This document shows, one piece after another, positions 22,719-34,396 of a stretch of DNA of 64,000 nt. The position numbers were made by a program, and so were the translations under genes. Every line of letters starts with the position of its first letter. Position 1 is the stretch's first letter. The stretch is from assembly GCA_027924585.1 (NCBI GenBank), contig BSBM01000321.1, positions 1,377,001 through 1,441,000 on the forward strand. Reading direction: 5' to 3'. The DNA is from Larix kaempferi. Lineage: Eukaryota > Streptophyta > Pinopsida > Pinales > Pinaceae. The notes beneath the pieces are model-generated. The model was not told the origin of the DNA. It made no database searches and saw only the letters and a list, made by a program, of their open reading frames with translations.

Positions 22719-22732
22719 TTGTACTAGTGATT
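22719..22732 (-). mobile_element. Possible partner CACTA terminus with ATT duplication
   Basis: TTGTACTAGTG at 22719-22729 is the exact inverse of the first 11 bases at 19133. It is followed by ATT, the triplet that also precedes 19133. CACTA elements make 3-bp target duplications. No AATGACCAA-type subterminal repeats are seen on this side, so the pairing is tentative. Confidence 0.35.
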
Positions 22733-22962
22733 TGTAGTTGCAACACTTAAAGAAGGAGATCACACCATAGCAGTCAAATTGTGGGAATATCTAGAAGAGG
22801 GTTGTGTCTTTCCTTTATTACTCACGAAGGAAGGGATCCTTTTCAATTTGTAGTTGTGGCACTTAAAGAAGAAGATCACACCATCGCAGTCAAATCATGG
22901 GAATCTCTAGAAGAGGGCTGTGTCTTTCCCTTGCTTCTCGTGGAGGAAGGGATCTTTAATAA
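22731..22962. repeat. Tandem duplication, 2 x 116 bp
   Basis: TTTGTAGTTG at 22731 and at 22847 start two copies of about 116 bases that share CACTTAAAGAAG, GATCACACCAT, CTAGAAGAGGG and GGAAGGGATC. The period is not a multiple of three. Open frames over it do not give a recognisable protein. Confidence 0.8.
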
Positions 22963-24504
22963 TAAATTCAATATTATTCAAGAGAACCACCTACATGGGA
23001 CCAAATTGTGTCATTTCTGCTGGGTATGTTTTTCAGAAGGAGGGTTGTCTATCTCTTTAATTTTGTGGGCAGCTTGTTTAGAGGATTGAACCCATCATTT
23101 GTAGATCGAGCCATTAAAATGTGAGAGTGCACTTGTAAAAGCTAATCAATGGACTAAATAGGGGATACATATCATCATAGTTTGAACTGCTACAACCCTC
23201 ATCTTTTCTATCCATCAACCTTGTCTCTCACCGCATATAGTGTTGTTACCAAGAGGGTCGTGACAGAATATCACAGGATGTCAAATATAGTGACTTACAG
23301 GTCAAAAATACAATAAATCAAATTATATTGTTGAGTTGTTTCTATTGTTTATAGTTGGAATATGTTTTTCACATTCTTACACTTACAAAGTTACATGTAT
23401 TGCATTCCTTTCTATTTTGAATGAAATAAAAATCTCCTTGATATGCCCATTCTTGTGAATCCATTGAAAACATGTCTTGAGAAATATATCTGTAGTCTCA
23501 TTAAACATAACAGTAGAACTGTTTGTCAAAAGTCTTGAACCAAATGAACCTCTAAACATATCAGAAACAACATTGCAAACATATCAACATTTAGAGGACC
23601 AATAGTGAAAATCGTTTGACAAAAGTCTCTAACGAAGTAAACACCAAAAACACATTAGCGATCCAGAGAGCAGTTGTTACAAAGAGTGCTTGCAATTTTT
23701 TTTTGGATTTAGATTACACATAAATGTTTTATTGAAGCTTTCAATGTATGCTTATAGTGATTAGAAGATTAACACTAGATTTTATAAGTAATATATTATG
23801 CATAAATGGTTTTCTTGATCTTTTCTTATTATGAGGGATTAGTATATATCATTATTTGGGAAATTATAGAACAACATAGTTGGTGTACTCATATGAATTT
23901 GTATGTTTTTTGAAATCATTTCCTTTGTTGGTGGCATCAAGGTAGATCATCCTGGAATGAGCACTTGTAAGTGGGAAAAGTTTAATGCTTTATGCTTACT
24001 ATCCTTGTTTATGGGATATGGATATTTTATTGTGATTATTTTTTGTTCTTATTGTGGCAACATGTTCTATATATATTTCTAATATTTTTTATTCTTATTC
24101 TAATTTTGCATTGTTATCTAATTTTCAATTTATGTCTCATGTCAAAGATGTGACATTTTCCTCAGCATGTCAAACAAGATTACATCAACCAGGAGGAGAG
24201 ATAAATTATTAAACATGAAGAGATTGTTGTAGCTAGAGTCAACATACGCAATTTATACTTCTTGTAGATTATATATCTTTATTTCCAGTCTGCCTCTGTG
24301 CCTTCTAATTAAAATTACATATCTACAACAATTCAATACAAGTCTCATCAAATGACTACATAAAAAGAACTTGAAATATGCCATAAAATTTTCAGGGATT
24401 GGAATGTTTTTCTATTTTCTGCTGATGTTTTTGAAAATGACGGAGGAAACTGCAATGCTTTATTAGGATATTTTATAACACCAGTGGTGTTTTATTTCTT
24501 ACAG
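22963..24504. other. Noncoding stretch before the potassium transporter fragment
   Basis: AT-rich sequence with no gene that I can support. Earlier exons of the transporter might be expected here, but I could not recognise any. Confidence 0.35.
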
Positions 24505-25150
24505 TTGTAGTTGTGGCCATTGCAGTGGTCATCCTGGTTATTCTATTTAGTGTGCAACATTATGGAATAAACAAAGTTGGATGGTTATTTGCACCCATGG
24601 TTTTCTTATAGTTCCTATGCATTGGAAGTATTGGAGCTTACAATATATGTAAGCATGATGCACAATTCTTGAAATACTTCTCTCCAATTTATAGAGTAGT
24701 ATTTTAGAAGAGGAAAGAAACATAGTTGGGTTTCTCTAGGAGGGATTATGCTTAGTATAATAGGTAGGTAATTGTTTTCCTGAGAAGTAATTGATTTCTA
24801 CTTGTTGATGTTATCTCAACACAATATATTGTATGCTTAAACAATGCAACTCTTCTTTCTATAAACTTGATCAGTATTGTAGGTACAGAAGCATTCTTTC
24901 CTGATTTGGGCAATTTTTCAACCTTAGTTTTCTAGGTAAGTGCTATTATATTTGGTTGTAATCTGAAGAGAAACTTCCCTACTTCTTTTGTTTTTTATTG
25001 TTTGATTCTTCTATATTTATCCCTCTTTTTCTTTTTCTACTTCCCTATGTGAAAAACGTCTTTGTTGTTAATGCAGATTGCATTTACATCAATTGTGTTT
25101 CCTTGCCTGTTATTGCAATACATGGGACAGGCCGCATATCTTCTTGATGT
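24505..25150 (+). pseudogene. HAK/KUP potassium transporter fragment, three decayed exons
   Basis: HAK/KUP proteins import potassium through the plasma or vacuolar membrane. Exon A (24505-24763) reads [20 protein letters not shown], then [21 protein letters not shown] and, after a frameshift, VSLGGIMLSIIG. It carries several stops. Exon B (24883-24935) reads TEAFFPDLGNFST. Exon C (25077-25150) reads IAFTSIVFPCLLLQYMGQAA. Splice sites sit at the expected places (GTAGGT at 24764, AG at 24882, GTAAGT at 24936, GCAG at 25076). The last codon of exon B is TAG where the family has Gln. The order and introns match the transporter core. N- and C-terminal parts are missing. It is clearly nonfunctional. 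Confidence 0.85.
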
Positions 25151-25700
25151 TACAAATGACAATATCTTCATTGAATCTCATTTGACATCCATAGGGTGGT
25201 CAACAAAAGGTTACAAATGGAAACATTTAAATAATAAGTGTGTTAAAATCTCAGTATACATTAGGCATTGATCACAATGCCACAAAAAAATTGCCAAAAT
25301 CTCACAAACCTGGCATTCCATATGATTTGATGGAAAAATCTTCTTGGGAGGATTTGTGAGATACTTATACTGAGATGTTAGCTATTCAAAGATAATATAT
25401 ATTATAGATATAGCATCATATCTTCTTGATGTTACAAATGACAATATCTTCATTGAATCTCATTTGACATCCATAGGGTAGTCAACAGAAGGTCACAAAT
25501 GGAAACATTTAAATAATAAGTGTGTTAAAATCACAGTATACATTAGGCATTGATCACAATGCCACAAAAAAATTGCCAAAATCTCACAAAACTGGCATTC
25601 CATATGATTTGATGGCAAAATCTTCTTAGGAGGATTTGTGAGATACTTATACTAAGATGTTAGCTATTCAAAGATAATATATAATATAGATATAGCATCA
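25135..25700. repeat. Tandem duplication, 2 x about 282 bp, with internal foldback
   Basis: The segment 25135-25416, starting at CATATCTTCTTGATGTTACA, is repeated almost unchanged at 25417-25700. Each copy holds an inverted pair: AAAATCTCA and CTCAGTATA on the left, ATTTGTGAGAT and TATACTGAGATGTT on the right. This is a MITE-like hairpin. The duplication starts inside the last transporter exon. Confidence 0.85.
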
Positions 25701-25712
25701 TTAAGTGGATAC

Positions 25713-26041
25713 CTTAGATCTCAACACTTCCACATCTGCTCTCAGAACTCGATTATTAACAATAGCTTCATTGTACTTTTGACTCATCTTAGTGAGGCAC
25801 TTGAATAAAGAAGCATTTTCTGCTCTTAAATGTGCAACTTGTCAATTTACTTTATAGGTTCTAATAATTTGCAGAGAGGCAATGCAAGAACTCACTATAA
25901 ATTTTGATATACATAACAACCAAAAAATCAAATCATAGACAAATTAACAAAGAATTTTGACCTGCATATCAAGATCCCTAAAATGTTCTTGTTTTCTTCT
26001 TTTGGAATGCCTTGCAGATTCTTTGTTTGATAGCAATATGT
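25713..26041 (-). pseudogene. Group C (Opaque2-like) bZIP transcription factor fragment, two exons
   Basis: Group C bZIP factors bind ACGT-core promoter motifs as dimers. The first exon (26041 down to 25962) gives the basic region LLSNKESARHSKRRKQEHFR and then DLDMQ, followed by a GT donor. The second (about 25838 down to 25713) gives the leucine zipper [15 protein letters not shown], then [20 protein letters not shown], ending at AAG with a GT donor. The split falls at the position before VxxLxxEN that I expect for this family. The basic region keeps Asn and Arg of the N-x7-R signature. The acceptor of the second exon seems to have lost a base. Flanking exons are absent. Confidence 0.8.
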
Positions 26042-26159
26042 AATACATGGCAAGCCCGGATATTATTCAAATGAACTTTGGACAACCTTAGATTGTGCAG
26101 AGCAAAAGTATGCGGCAGTCAAATCGGAACCCGTTTTTTAGCATGCTTCTCAAGTTCCC

Positions 26160-27240
26160 CCATTGAGTGACCACCGGTCCATTGCAGAATAAAAAACATA
26201 CCAGCAATCAGAATGTACTTGAGTTGGTTCAGAAGATTTTTCTTCTCAAGTTGACTGGGATTTTTCTGTTAATGATTGTCTGCATGATGATCAACAAATT
26301 GAGTTTAAAGAGCCATCATTTGAATACATGGAACCTTATTCTGAGAATGAACCACTCTTTTTCTTCACAGAATTGCTAGCATCCGAGGCTGATCAAGTGG
26401 AAGATCTTGTTGATCCGTCTCAAGGAATTATTGAGAATTCCCTTGATTGCTTATCTAATAATAAAGAAATAGGTACATGTTCTCAGCCATGGGCTTTCAG
26501 CTACCAAATGAGTTTTCACAAGAAAATATTATGGGTTTTGAATTGCATGGAACAACCAATAAAGTAATCCTAGAGGAAAATAAATACCATGCTGCAAGTA
26601 ACACTGTAAGCTTGGAGGAATTTCAAATGCACATCACAACCAACAAACAAGTCTTAGAGGAAATAGGGAAATTATGTAAAGTCTGTGGATTCAGAGTCTT
26701 GCCTTGTGACTATCAATACAAAGTCTACGGAGTGGCCATTCATTGCAATTGTTATGATTGAAATCCCTTGGGTGCATGGACTGCATTTGGGTGGACATGT
26801 GATAGTTTCCAGGGTGGTTTGATCCAAAACAAAGGATTTTACCAATAGAAGTTGCACTGTTACCAAGACAGGAAATTTTTTGGTCCAGTAGAATTATCCT
26901 GTTTTTTATTGGAAGTGCATATTTCATCCTTCATCTTGCATATGTCCTTTTCACATAGGTGTCTCTATATAATATGGCACGCGGTTGTCTTCTTGGCTCT
27001 GGTACTTTAAGTGAGTTGTTTTGCACAACTGGAGAATGGTGGAATTTATTTGTCATCAGCTGCAATAGAAATATGTATTGCCCCTGCAGTTATCAGTCTT
27101 CAAGGCCTGTAAGATGGAAGATTGAATTTGTACCATTGCCAATTAATTTCACTCATAATTTTAGAGTTTTTCCAGTGCTTTGTGTTGGGTTGGATTCTGC
27201 TGGAACTGTAAAAATAAGGCTTTTGGATTTGTGACAGTTA
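26160..27240 (+). other. Unrecognised coding-like fragments
   Basis: Reading across small frame changes gives DWDFSVNDCLHDDQQIEFKE, EYMEPYSENEPLFFFTELLA and VEDLVDPSQGIIENSLDCLS (26258-26470). Later come a Cys-bearing stretch LCKVCGFRVLPCDYQYKVYG (about 26670-26760) and a hydrophobic end FRVFPVLCVGLDSAGTVKIR (about 27160-27230). The acidic first part resembles a regulator-type protein, but I cannot assign a family. It lies between fragments of other host genes and is probably also a decayed piece. Confidence 0.3.
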
Positions 27241-27928
27241 ATAGCAGAGTTTGAACTTATTTTAGTGCTGCTGGATTTTTGCAGTTATTCCAAAAGGTGA
27301 GTTAGAACCTAGTCTTGAATGCAATTTGCACTGCATATTGGTGACTTATCTCCCTACATAGTCATGATTCAAAATCTTGTGTTTGAAAATTGATTTAATA
27401 TTAGCCGTACTGTTTGAAAATGTTACATACTTTGTTGATATGATTACTTCAAACTTATTTGGCTGCCAAGGGTGGTTTTTGTGGCTTCACGTGTCATTCG
27501 GTCAGTTATACTTAACATTCTTGCATGTGTTTTTTGGTGTAGACATTCTTTATCCATTGTCTTCTAAATTGAATTTGAAGGATTAAATTTAGTATCTGTA
27601 TTGTTTTCGTAAGCTGCATCCAGTTGGTCCTAAAGTTACATTCACATAGTCTTGCTATAATAGTTCTGTGAGGTTCCAGTTTCCCCTATTACGAATGGCA
27701 TGATACCTCTCTTACTAGTAATCGCTCCCCTATTGTTTTTGTTGTTTTTTGTGTGGATCTGAATATTACCTGCAACCATATTTAACCATAAATGTTTCTC
27801 ATAGTTCCTTTCCACCATATTTAACCATAAATCAAAATATTTCTCATAATTTCATGCAACCATAGTCACCATGCGTGCATGATCATGAGATAAAGTGCTA
27901 GCTGAAATAATGGTTCAAAGTGATCATG

Positions 27929-28323
27929 ACTAATCGTTTGATGAAGCAAATCACGAATTTTATGCCAGATATAGTAGATGAGTTCAAGATTGTGGTTGTG
28001 GAAGCAATTCGATCTCTGCGCTTAAAGTTCCCACAGAAGTTTCGAACACTGTGAGTAATTGGCATTTTTTTTTATATTTTATTTAAATGTGCCATCTTTG
28101 CTCACTTTCCTTTGGAGGAGAGTTGATAATTATGTTGTTTGTCAAATGACCTTTCAAAATAAACTTTCTAAGTAATATACTCCGAGAAGAAGGGGGATTT
28201 GAATATAATAAAGCTATTGTGGACTCTATTCTTATTCTCATACGAGATATACTTGAAGCAAAAGAAAGTGGCTTGTCTCATCTTTGTGAATTCATTGAAG
28301 ATTGTGAATTATTTACTGCATAA
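27929..28323 (+). pseudogene. Coatomer gamma subunit (gamma-COP) fragment, two exons
   Basis: Gamma-COP is part of the COPI coat that returns vesicles from Golgi to ER. Exon 1 (about 27929-28050) reads NRLMKQITNFMPDIVDEFKI, VVVEAIRSLRLKFPQKFRTL, and ends at a GTGAGT donor. Exon 2 (about 28159-28323) reads [40 protein letters not shown] and [10 protein letters not shown], then loses the frame at a TAA. The match to the adaptin-like N-terminal half is close. Everything before and after is missing. The retained intron means it is not a processed copy. Confidence 0.85.
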
Positions 28324-29584
28324 AAACCTTGGCATAGTGTCATCAATTTTTTTCATTCATTTTCATTGTTTATATTTTGTCGTTCTATTCTTCCAACTAA
28401 TCACAGAGGTAGTGGTTGTCTACTATGCTCCCTAATCTTTGAATATCATTACACCATATAGGCATGGCAACTGAAGATATTGAATTGGTAACAAGTGTGA
28501 AAAATTTGACCTTCAGAGATGGAAAGGGAAAATCTCATTGAGAGAATTGTCCATAAGTGCAGTCCATTTATGGCTATGTTTTGAACAAGTCAATTATAAT
28601 GCACAATATATATTTTAAAGGATCAAATATTTTAATTTATCCAGCTGCTTGACTTATTATGCATGATTATATATCCTCCTTAGGAAGCACCTCCTGCAAC
28701 ATTTTTCTACTGCAGGTCTGTTTTCTACAATAGGAAATGGATCCATTAAAAAGTGCCTAAAATGGGGTGGATCAAATATGGTTAGAGAATTTGAGGATTT
28801 GATGCAGATCCGGTTTAGGATCAAGGTCCCCAAGGCAGAACCCTATAACTATAGGATTGAATTGTGCAAGGCAAAACACATCTACAAACTTAGGGTCTGA
28901 TCATCTTTGATGAGGCCTTCATGTGCTCTTATGAAATTTGGTAGGCACCCAACTAACCAGTTATCATCTTTGATAGAGTCAATGATCAGTTTGGCTGAGG
29001 AAAAATCTTTTCCATGTTTTGCTTCTGTGCCAATTCATCAAGTGTTTCCACATCAATGCTCATTTATAGGTTAGCAATTTCTCCATGTCACTTATTCGTG
29101 GATTCAATTGTGCATCAGAAATTGTGTAGATGCTACACTAGAATATTTTTACACAAGAGACAGTGCAGTTGTGCCAACAATTTTCCTGATTACTTTTGCT
29201 CCATATTTTAATTGTTTATCATACTTACAATATATATTGAATGATTTTTCATAACATTTTCCTATGCTTTCCCTTATTGGAAAATCGTTATCTCTCATGC
29301 CCAACAAACATCAAAGCTTTTGAATATTGTCTTAGGGATTTGTGAAAACATTGACTAACTAATTTGCAGTCTCACAAAACTACATCTGAATTTGACCTTC
29401 CTCCTGCAAATATTCAAGTAATAGAAATGGAGTTAAATATGTTTGCTTTTTAAATAAATAACAAACTACCACATTCTTTGCCATTTTTTTAATTTTTAAT
29501 TTTTAATTTAATCTTGGTAGCATTGGGCATGGGTAAGTCAGGGGGGATTTGATATTGTGACCTTCTATTTACAACTTTTCATCT
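28324..29584. other. Noncoding stretch with no gene seen
   Basis: AT-rich sequence with scattered short frames. I see no family match. Confidence 0.4.
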
Positions 29585-30490
29585 TTACCACTTTCTCTGC
29601 ACCCCGATAGGCAGCATTCTTTGCCAATTGAATTGCACCTTGGTTATCATAAAATGGCATCTTTGCATCTTCATATGTAATTCCATTCTCTCTAAAATAT
29701 TCATGAATGCACGATTAACATGGTGTAGGCACTTGCTGCAGGCCACATGGTGCCTTCTGCAATTTTTGTACAAGGTAGTCTTCTCCAGGTTGTGAATCTT
29801 TGGCTGCTCCATTTACACTTCTTATCCATCCCTACAAAAAATGCTCTTTACATCCATTCGATGAACTGTCCATCCAAACTGTGATGCAAGAGGCTAGAGC
29901 TAACACAGTTTTTATATTATTCATCATGGCAACTGGCATGAGGGTCTCCCCATAGTCTCTATACCTTCGACACATAACCTGTTACCAAGTACTTGTTTAC
30001 TGTACCATCTAATTTGTGCTTTGTCTTGTCCACCCATTTGCATGCAATTGACTATTTGGCTTCAAGTTACTTTGTACGATCCCATCTCTGGTTTCCTATA
30101 TGGAATCTATTTTAGTCTGCATGGCTTTGCACCATTCTTCCTTCTCCCCCAATTCTTCAAAACTCCAGAGCTCATTACAATGTGTGAAATTAATTGATGG
30201 TTGCTTGTTCAGCCACACACTTTTTCTCAGTTTTTCATATTCTGTTTCCCTTTGCATGCTTCTGTCATTGCATTTTTACAGCTTCACTATTCTCTGGTTT
30301 TGAGTTAGATTCCTTGACTTTTTTCTGGTACCATTTTCTTTTCTTCTGTGATGCAAGTTACTACACATTTTCCTCTGCTTGTTCAGTGGTTTCCTGTTAG
30401 CTAAATTCTTCAGGTGCTAGATAAACCTGATTGGTTCCACTGGAATGCCTAGGTTCTACTTCTGTTGCACTTCTTTGATTGCACCGAGAG
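29585..30490 (-). pseudogene. Ty1/copia reverse transcriptase and RNase H relic
   Basis: Read on the minus strand with several frame changes, it shows the start of a Copia RT domain (EEWCKAMQ, about 30150), then VLALASCITVWMD, EDYLVQKLQKAPCGLQQVP and HEYFRENGITY. It jumps directly to the RNase H segment FYDNQGAIQLAKNAAYRGAE (29585-29660). The RT core with the YVDD active site and the connection to RNase H are deleted. No LTR was found on either side. It is a dead fragment of a different Copia copy from the one at 62.7 kb. Confidence 0.75.
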
Positions 30491-33400
30491 TAGCGAGGTG
30501 CTTACAACCCAGTATGGGGGAGATGTTGTCACGTTTGTCGCTTTTGTAACGTTTGTCACGTTAGTCACTTTACGTAATGTAATGTTGCCTTGTAAGCTCA
30601 TACCTTATCAAAAATAAAAAAGTAATTAAAAAATTTAAGATAAAAAACTTACACCTCAAGAAATTGGATCTCTCTCGGTGCTTAATAAATCCAGGATTAA
30701 GATGGATCTATACTGGTCTAATAAAACAATGGTTTAGACTACTCTAATCTAAACTGTAAATTTGTATTTGCTCACTTAAACTCAAAATCTTCTTAATCAC
30801 CCAAAAGACGGACAATGGCCGTCAAATAACAAAGTTGAGGAATGGTTTCAGAGTGTTTTAAAATAATTGTGGGTCTCAAAACCCATCAATAACGCATAAG
30901 ACATATTAATATGGATGCCACTCTGATAATAACTTGCAATGACAGATTTATATAGACACAACCACAAGGCAAGATGCCGACAAGCACGGCGATGGAATAT
31001 AAATCAGCACATGGGACTCGCAGTGATCAAATTTGAAGGGCTAGTCTTAATTTAAATTTGAAGGGTATATATTTGTGCACACTTCGAGGATGAAAAGCTT
31101 TATAAAATTTTTCTTTTCAATTGACAATAATAAATTATTCATACACTTCAGTAAAAAATATGTTAAATAAAATATTACATTTCAAATCAATTTTCAATTA
31201 TAAATTGATTTGAAATATAACATTTTAATTTATTATATTTACTAAAACATTGAATACAGAGTTTCTGGGCATCACTGGAAACCAACCTAGTAATAGAATA
31301 TTTGGAGACTAATTTAGTTTTATTGCCTCTTTATAACATAATTTAGTTTTTGACAAACAATTCGATTTTGATAACATAAATTTGCTGAATCGTTGATATA
31401 CCATGCTATGGATTTCAAGATACTATGTTTGATCTCTAGCTTTCTACTTTGTGAAATCTGCACACAAATTACCTTCAAAATAATTAGAGTTTAAGCCATT
31501 TGACCAACTTACTGTAGGCCATACATATTTATAATTGGATTGTGAGGAACTAGACATGAAGACACTAGACTAACCCTTCAAATTTGATCACTGAACTAAT
31601 GGAAATTGTGAGGAACTAGACTAAGCCTTCAAATTTGATTGATCGAGGTAAGGCGCTATCTCTAGTTTAATTCCATTGCTTCTTTATCTAATAAAATATA
31701 AGAGGGCCGCGAATTGCGATACTGTTAGCCAACGTACCCAGTAACCCACAGGCACCCAAAATCACCTTACTTGGCATCAGGCATGTGGAAGAGATCCTTG
31801 TTGCTTTGTTGTTCCTTCCTTCTTTATTTATTGGTTGAGGGACAAATAGAATAGATGCATGCTGTGTTGAGGTGTATTCGGTAATCGGTATTCCCATAAT
31901 AGTTAAAGTATGGTTTCTCTCGTATGTCGGTTCCTAGGGAAAGTCTGAATAGTTTTAAAAGGATGGGAATGAATTTGCCATAAAAGCACACAGGATACTA
32001 TAAACGTTTCATCCCCGGAATTTGGGACAATGGGAATTGGGAAATTCTGTCACGGTTCATGATTCATGAATCATAAATTTTCTGAACCACTTTCTGAACT
32101 GAAATTAAATGCGGACTTATACAACTATAAAAATGTTAAGATTTTAGCTGCATGGATGATGGATGTAAAGTAGATTTGTTAAATATCGAGGCTCCAGCCT
32201 CCAAGTTTCCAACCCCACTAAATAATCGATCAATGCCAAGTATGCCATTACCCACTCGGGACTTAGTAAATAATCACTAATCAATTAATTAATGGAGAGT
32301 CGGCGACCGGGGTCACTGCCGGGGACTGGACTCCTGGAGTCTCCGAGCGAGAGTCAGTGCCGGACTACCGGTGCCCGTGCCTGTGCTGTAAAAATTTTGA
32401 TGGGCAATTTTAAACATAGCACTTCTAATGAAATTTTAACATAATTATTACATTTATTTGTAAAACTTCAAAATTAAAAATCTTCTTTTTTTTTTACGTC
32501 CATTTTTTTTACAACACTTCTGGGACGTGCTGAGAGCCCTTTGACGTGCTGTGACATGTTCAATTTTGATCCCTGCCTGCAATATGCCCACAATCTCCGT
32601 AGAGAAGTTCTTCAAGATTTAATGTAGCTAGTGACCTGGGATTTCCAGTCGCTTAAGATTTGACCTACTCCATTTTCTAAGCTGAAAATAATAATTAAAA
32701 AACCTAAACACTAAAAACTTGTTCACTCGTGGTTCACTGATGCAATGATGATGCAACGATGTTTGAGAAACTTTTTCATAGTGGTTGAAAATAAATATAC
32801 TGTTATTTTAGTTAATTGAAAACAAAAATTATATACTACAATAAACATATACTATTATTGAATAATTTTTTCTAAATTCACAGGCATGTTACAAAAATTC
32901 TTCATACAGGTTCTGGTCTCTGAACTTTTGCACAATCGACCACTTCTTTTCTTTTCCAAAATTCCAAAAAGAAAAGCTATACATTTTGTTAAAAAATATT
33001 TGTAATGAAAACAAACATCCAGATCGGTTGTATATGATTATGAGAAAGATACATCAGAGTGTATAAACCCATGACGGATAGTGACAAACCACCAAGGTCA
33101 AAAGAGTTCGTACAAAGTGTGAATGAGATAATAAAAAGAAAAGGATTGCACAAATATCAAGTTACCTATTCTAAAACTTGAAACAAACCAGCAATTCAAA
33201 AATGGAACAATAGGATCTTTTCCTTGGATATGAGAACCATTTACAAATAATTCATTGTATATCTAATCTCTCGATCACCTCAAAAGCTTGTTCTATGTGG
33301 ATTTATGATCAAATTGACAATGGAAGATTGTTTGTCACCTAATTAATTCATCCTGACCTCTATCAACAAATAGCTATTACCCATAACTATTAGCAAGTAG

Positions 33401-33740
33401 AACAGGTGGCAATGTCAAGCCACCTCGTGGCTCTTGTTTATAATATATTTTTAAATTTATCTATTTTAATATTTTTATTTTAAAATATCTTTTACAAATT
33501 TATGCTTTTCAATCATATAAACTATTCTATCTTTGTACAACTTATCTTTATTTGTAGAAAACATAATGATATATATGGTAAAGTAATCATTGATATTGTT
33601 AAAAATACTCTTATTTTTTGTTATGTCCCCGACATCTATTTTTCGGTCGGGGGCATTAGTTTGGGTTGTTGTTGATGAATATAGGGTGGACGCATTGTTT
33701 AACTTTAGACTTGGAAAAAAAAAAAAAATTAATTGTTAAT
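30491..33740. other. AT-rich noncoding stretch with no gene seen
   Basis: About 3.2 kb without a gene I can support. It contains a palindrome at 31163-31234 and a short GTCCCCGAC...GTCGGGGGC inverted repeat at about 33625-33656. A 69-codon minus frame at 31688-31897 was considered and not accepted. Confidence 0.4.
31163..31234. repeat. AT-rich palindrome
   Basis: ATTTCAAATCAATTT (31179-31193) and AAATTGATTTGAAAT (31202-31216) are perfect complements around an 8-base loop. The pairing continues outward with mismatches to about 31163 and 31234. Confidence 0.8.
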
Positions 33741-33904
33741 GGGTTATTTTGTTAGCTTTTGATTGGGGCCGTCCGCGGTGATGCATGCCTCGGATGCTGT
33801 GGCCCAGGAGGCGGCGGCGCGATGGCGTCACACCGCGTGATGTGGGTTGTCCTCGGATGCTGTGACCGAGGTGGTTTTTCGTTTTCGAGGTGGTTTTCAT
33901 GTGC

Positions 33905-34392
33905 TTCGTTCGAGGTGTTTAATGCGATGTTGGCTGGGTTGTTCGTGATGTTTTCGAGGTTTCGTCGTTGTGGTTCTAGCAGCTGCGGGTTTTTTTGTGG
34001 GTCGTCCTTCCGCTCCTGTAGGTGCCGGTGTGGAAAGAGGTTGGTTGTGGGTCGTCCTTCCACTTCTGAGGTCCTTCACCTATCGTTCTCGTAGTTCAGA
34101 TGCCAAATTCGGCGACAATGGCGGAGTTCCTCTGGTCCAATTTCGAGGTGGCTTTTTTTTATGTTTAATGCGAGGTATGGGCTGGGTTGTCCCTCATATG
34201 CGCAGGTTTCGTGTCGTTGTGGTTTTTCCAGCTGTGGGGTCGTCCTTCCGCTCCTGTAGGTGCCGATGTGGAAAGAATTTGGCTGTGGGAATACTGGTTC
34301 ACCTGTTGTTCTCATAATTCTCGAAGTTCAAATGTACTGTCTGTTGCAAATTCGGCGGCAATGGCGGAGTTTCTATGGTCCAAAAAGAGTGA
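33905..34392 (+). repeat. GC-rich tandem duplication with a repeated start context
   Basis: Two units of about 240 bp share GTCGTCCTTCCGCTCCTGTA (34001 and 34239) and AAATTCGGCG(A/G)CAATGGCGGAGTT (34105 and 34348). CpG density is far above that of the flanks. Each unit ends in a plant-like start context, CAATGGCG, at 34118 and 34361. Both give MAEFLWS, and then the frames run out after 17 and 11 residues. This looks like the duplicated 5' end (promoter and first exon) of a gene. No downstream exon is recognised. Confidence 0.6.
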
Positions 34393-34396
34393 ATAG

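Noticed and set aside
31688-31897. 69-codon minus-strand frame (MGIPITEYTST...)
   Set aside because: No recognisable family, no splice context and no second supporting signal.
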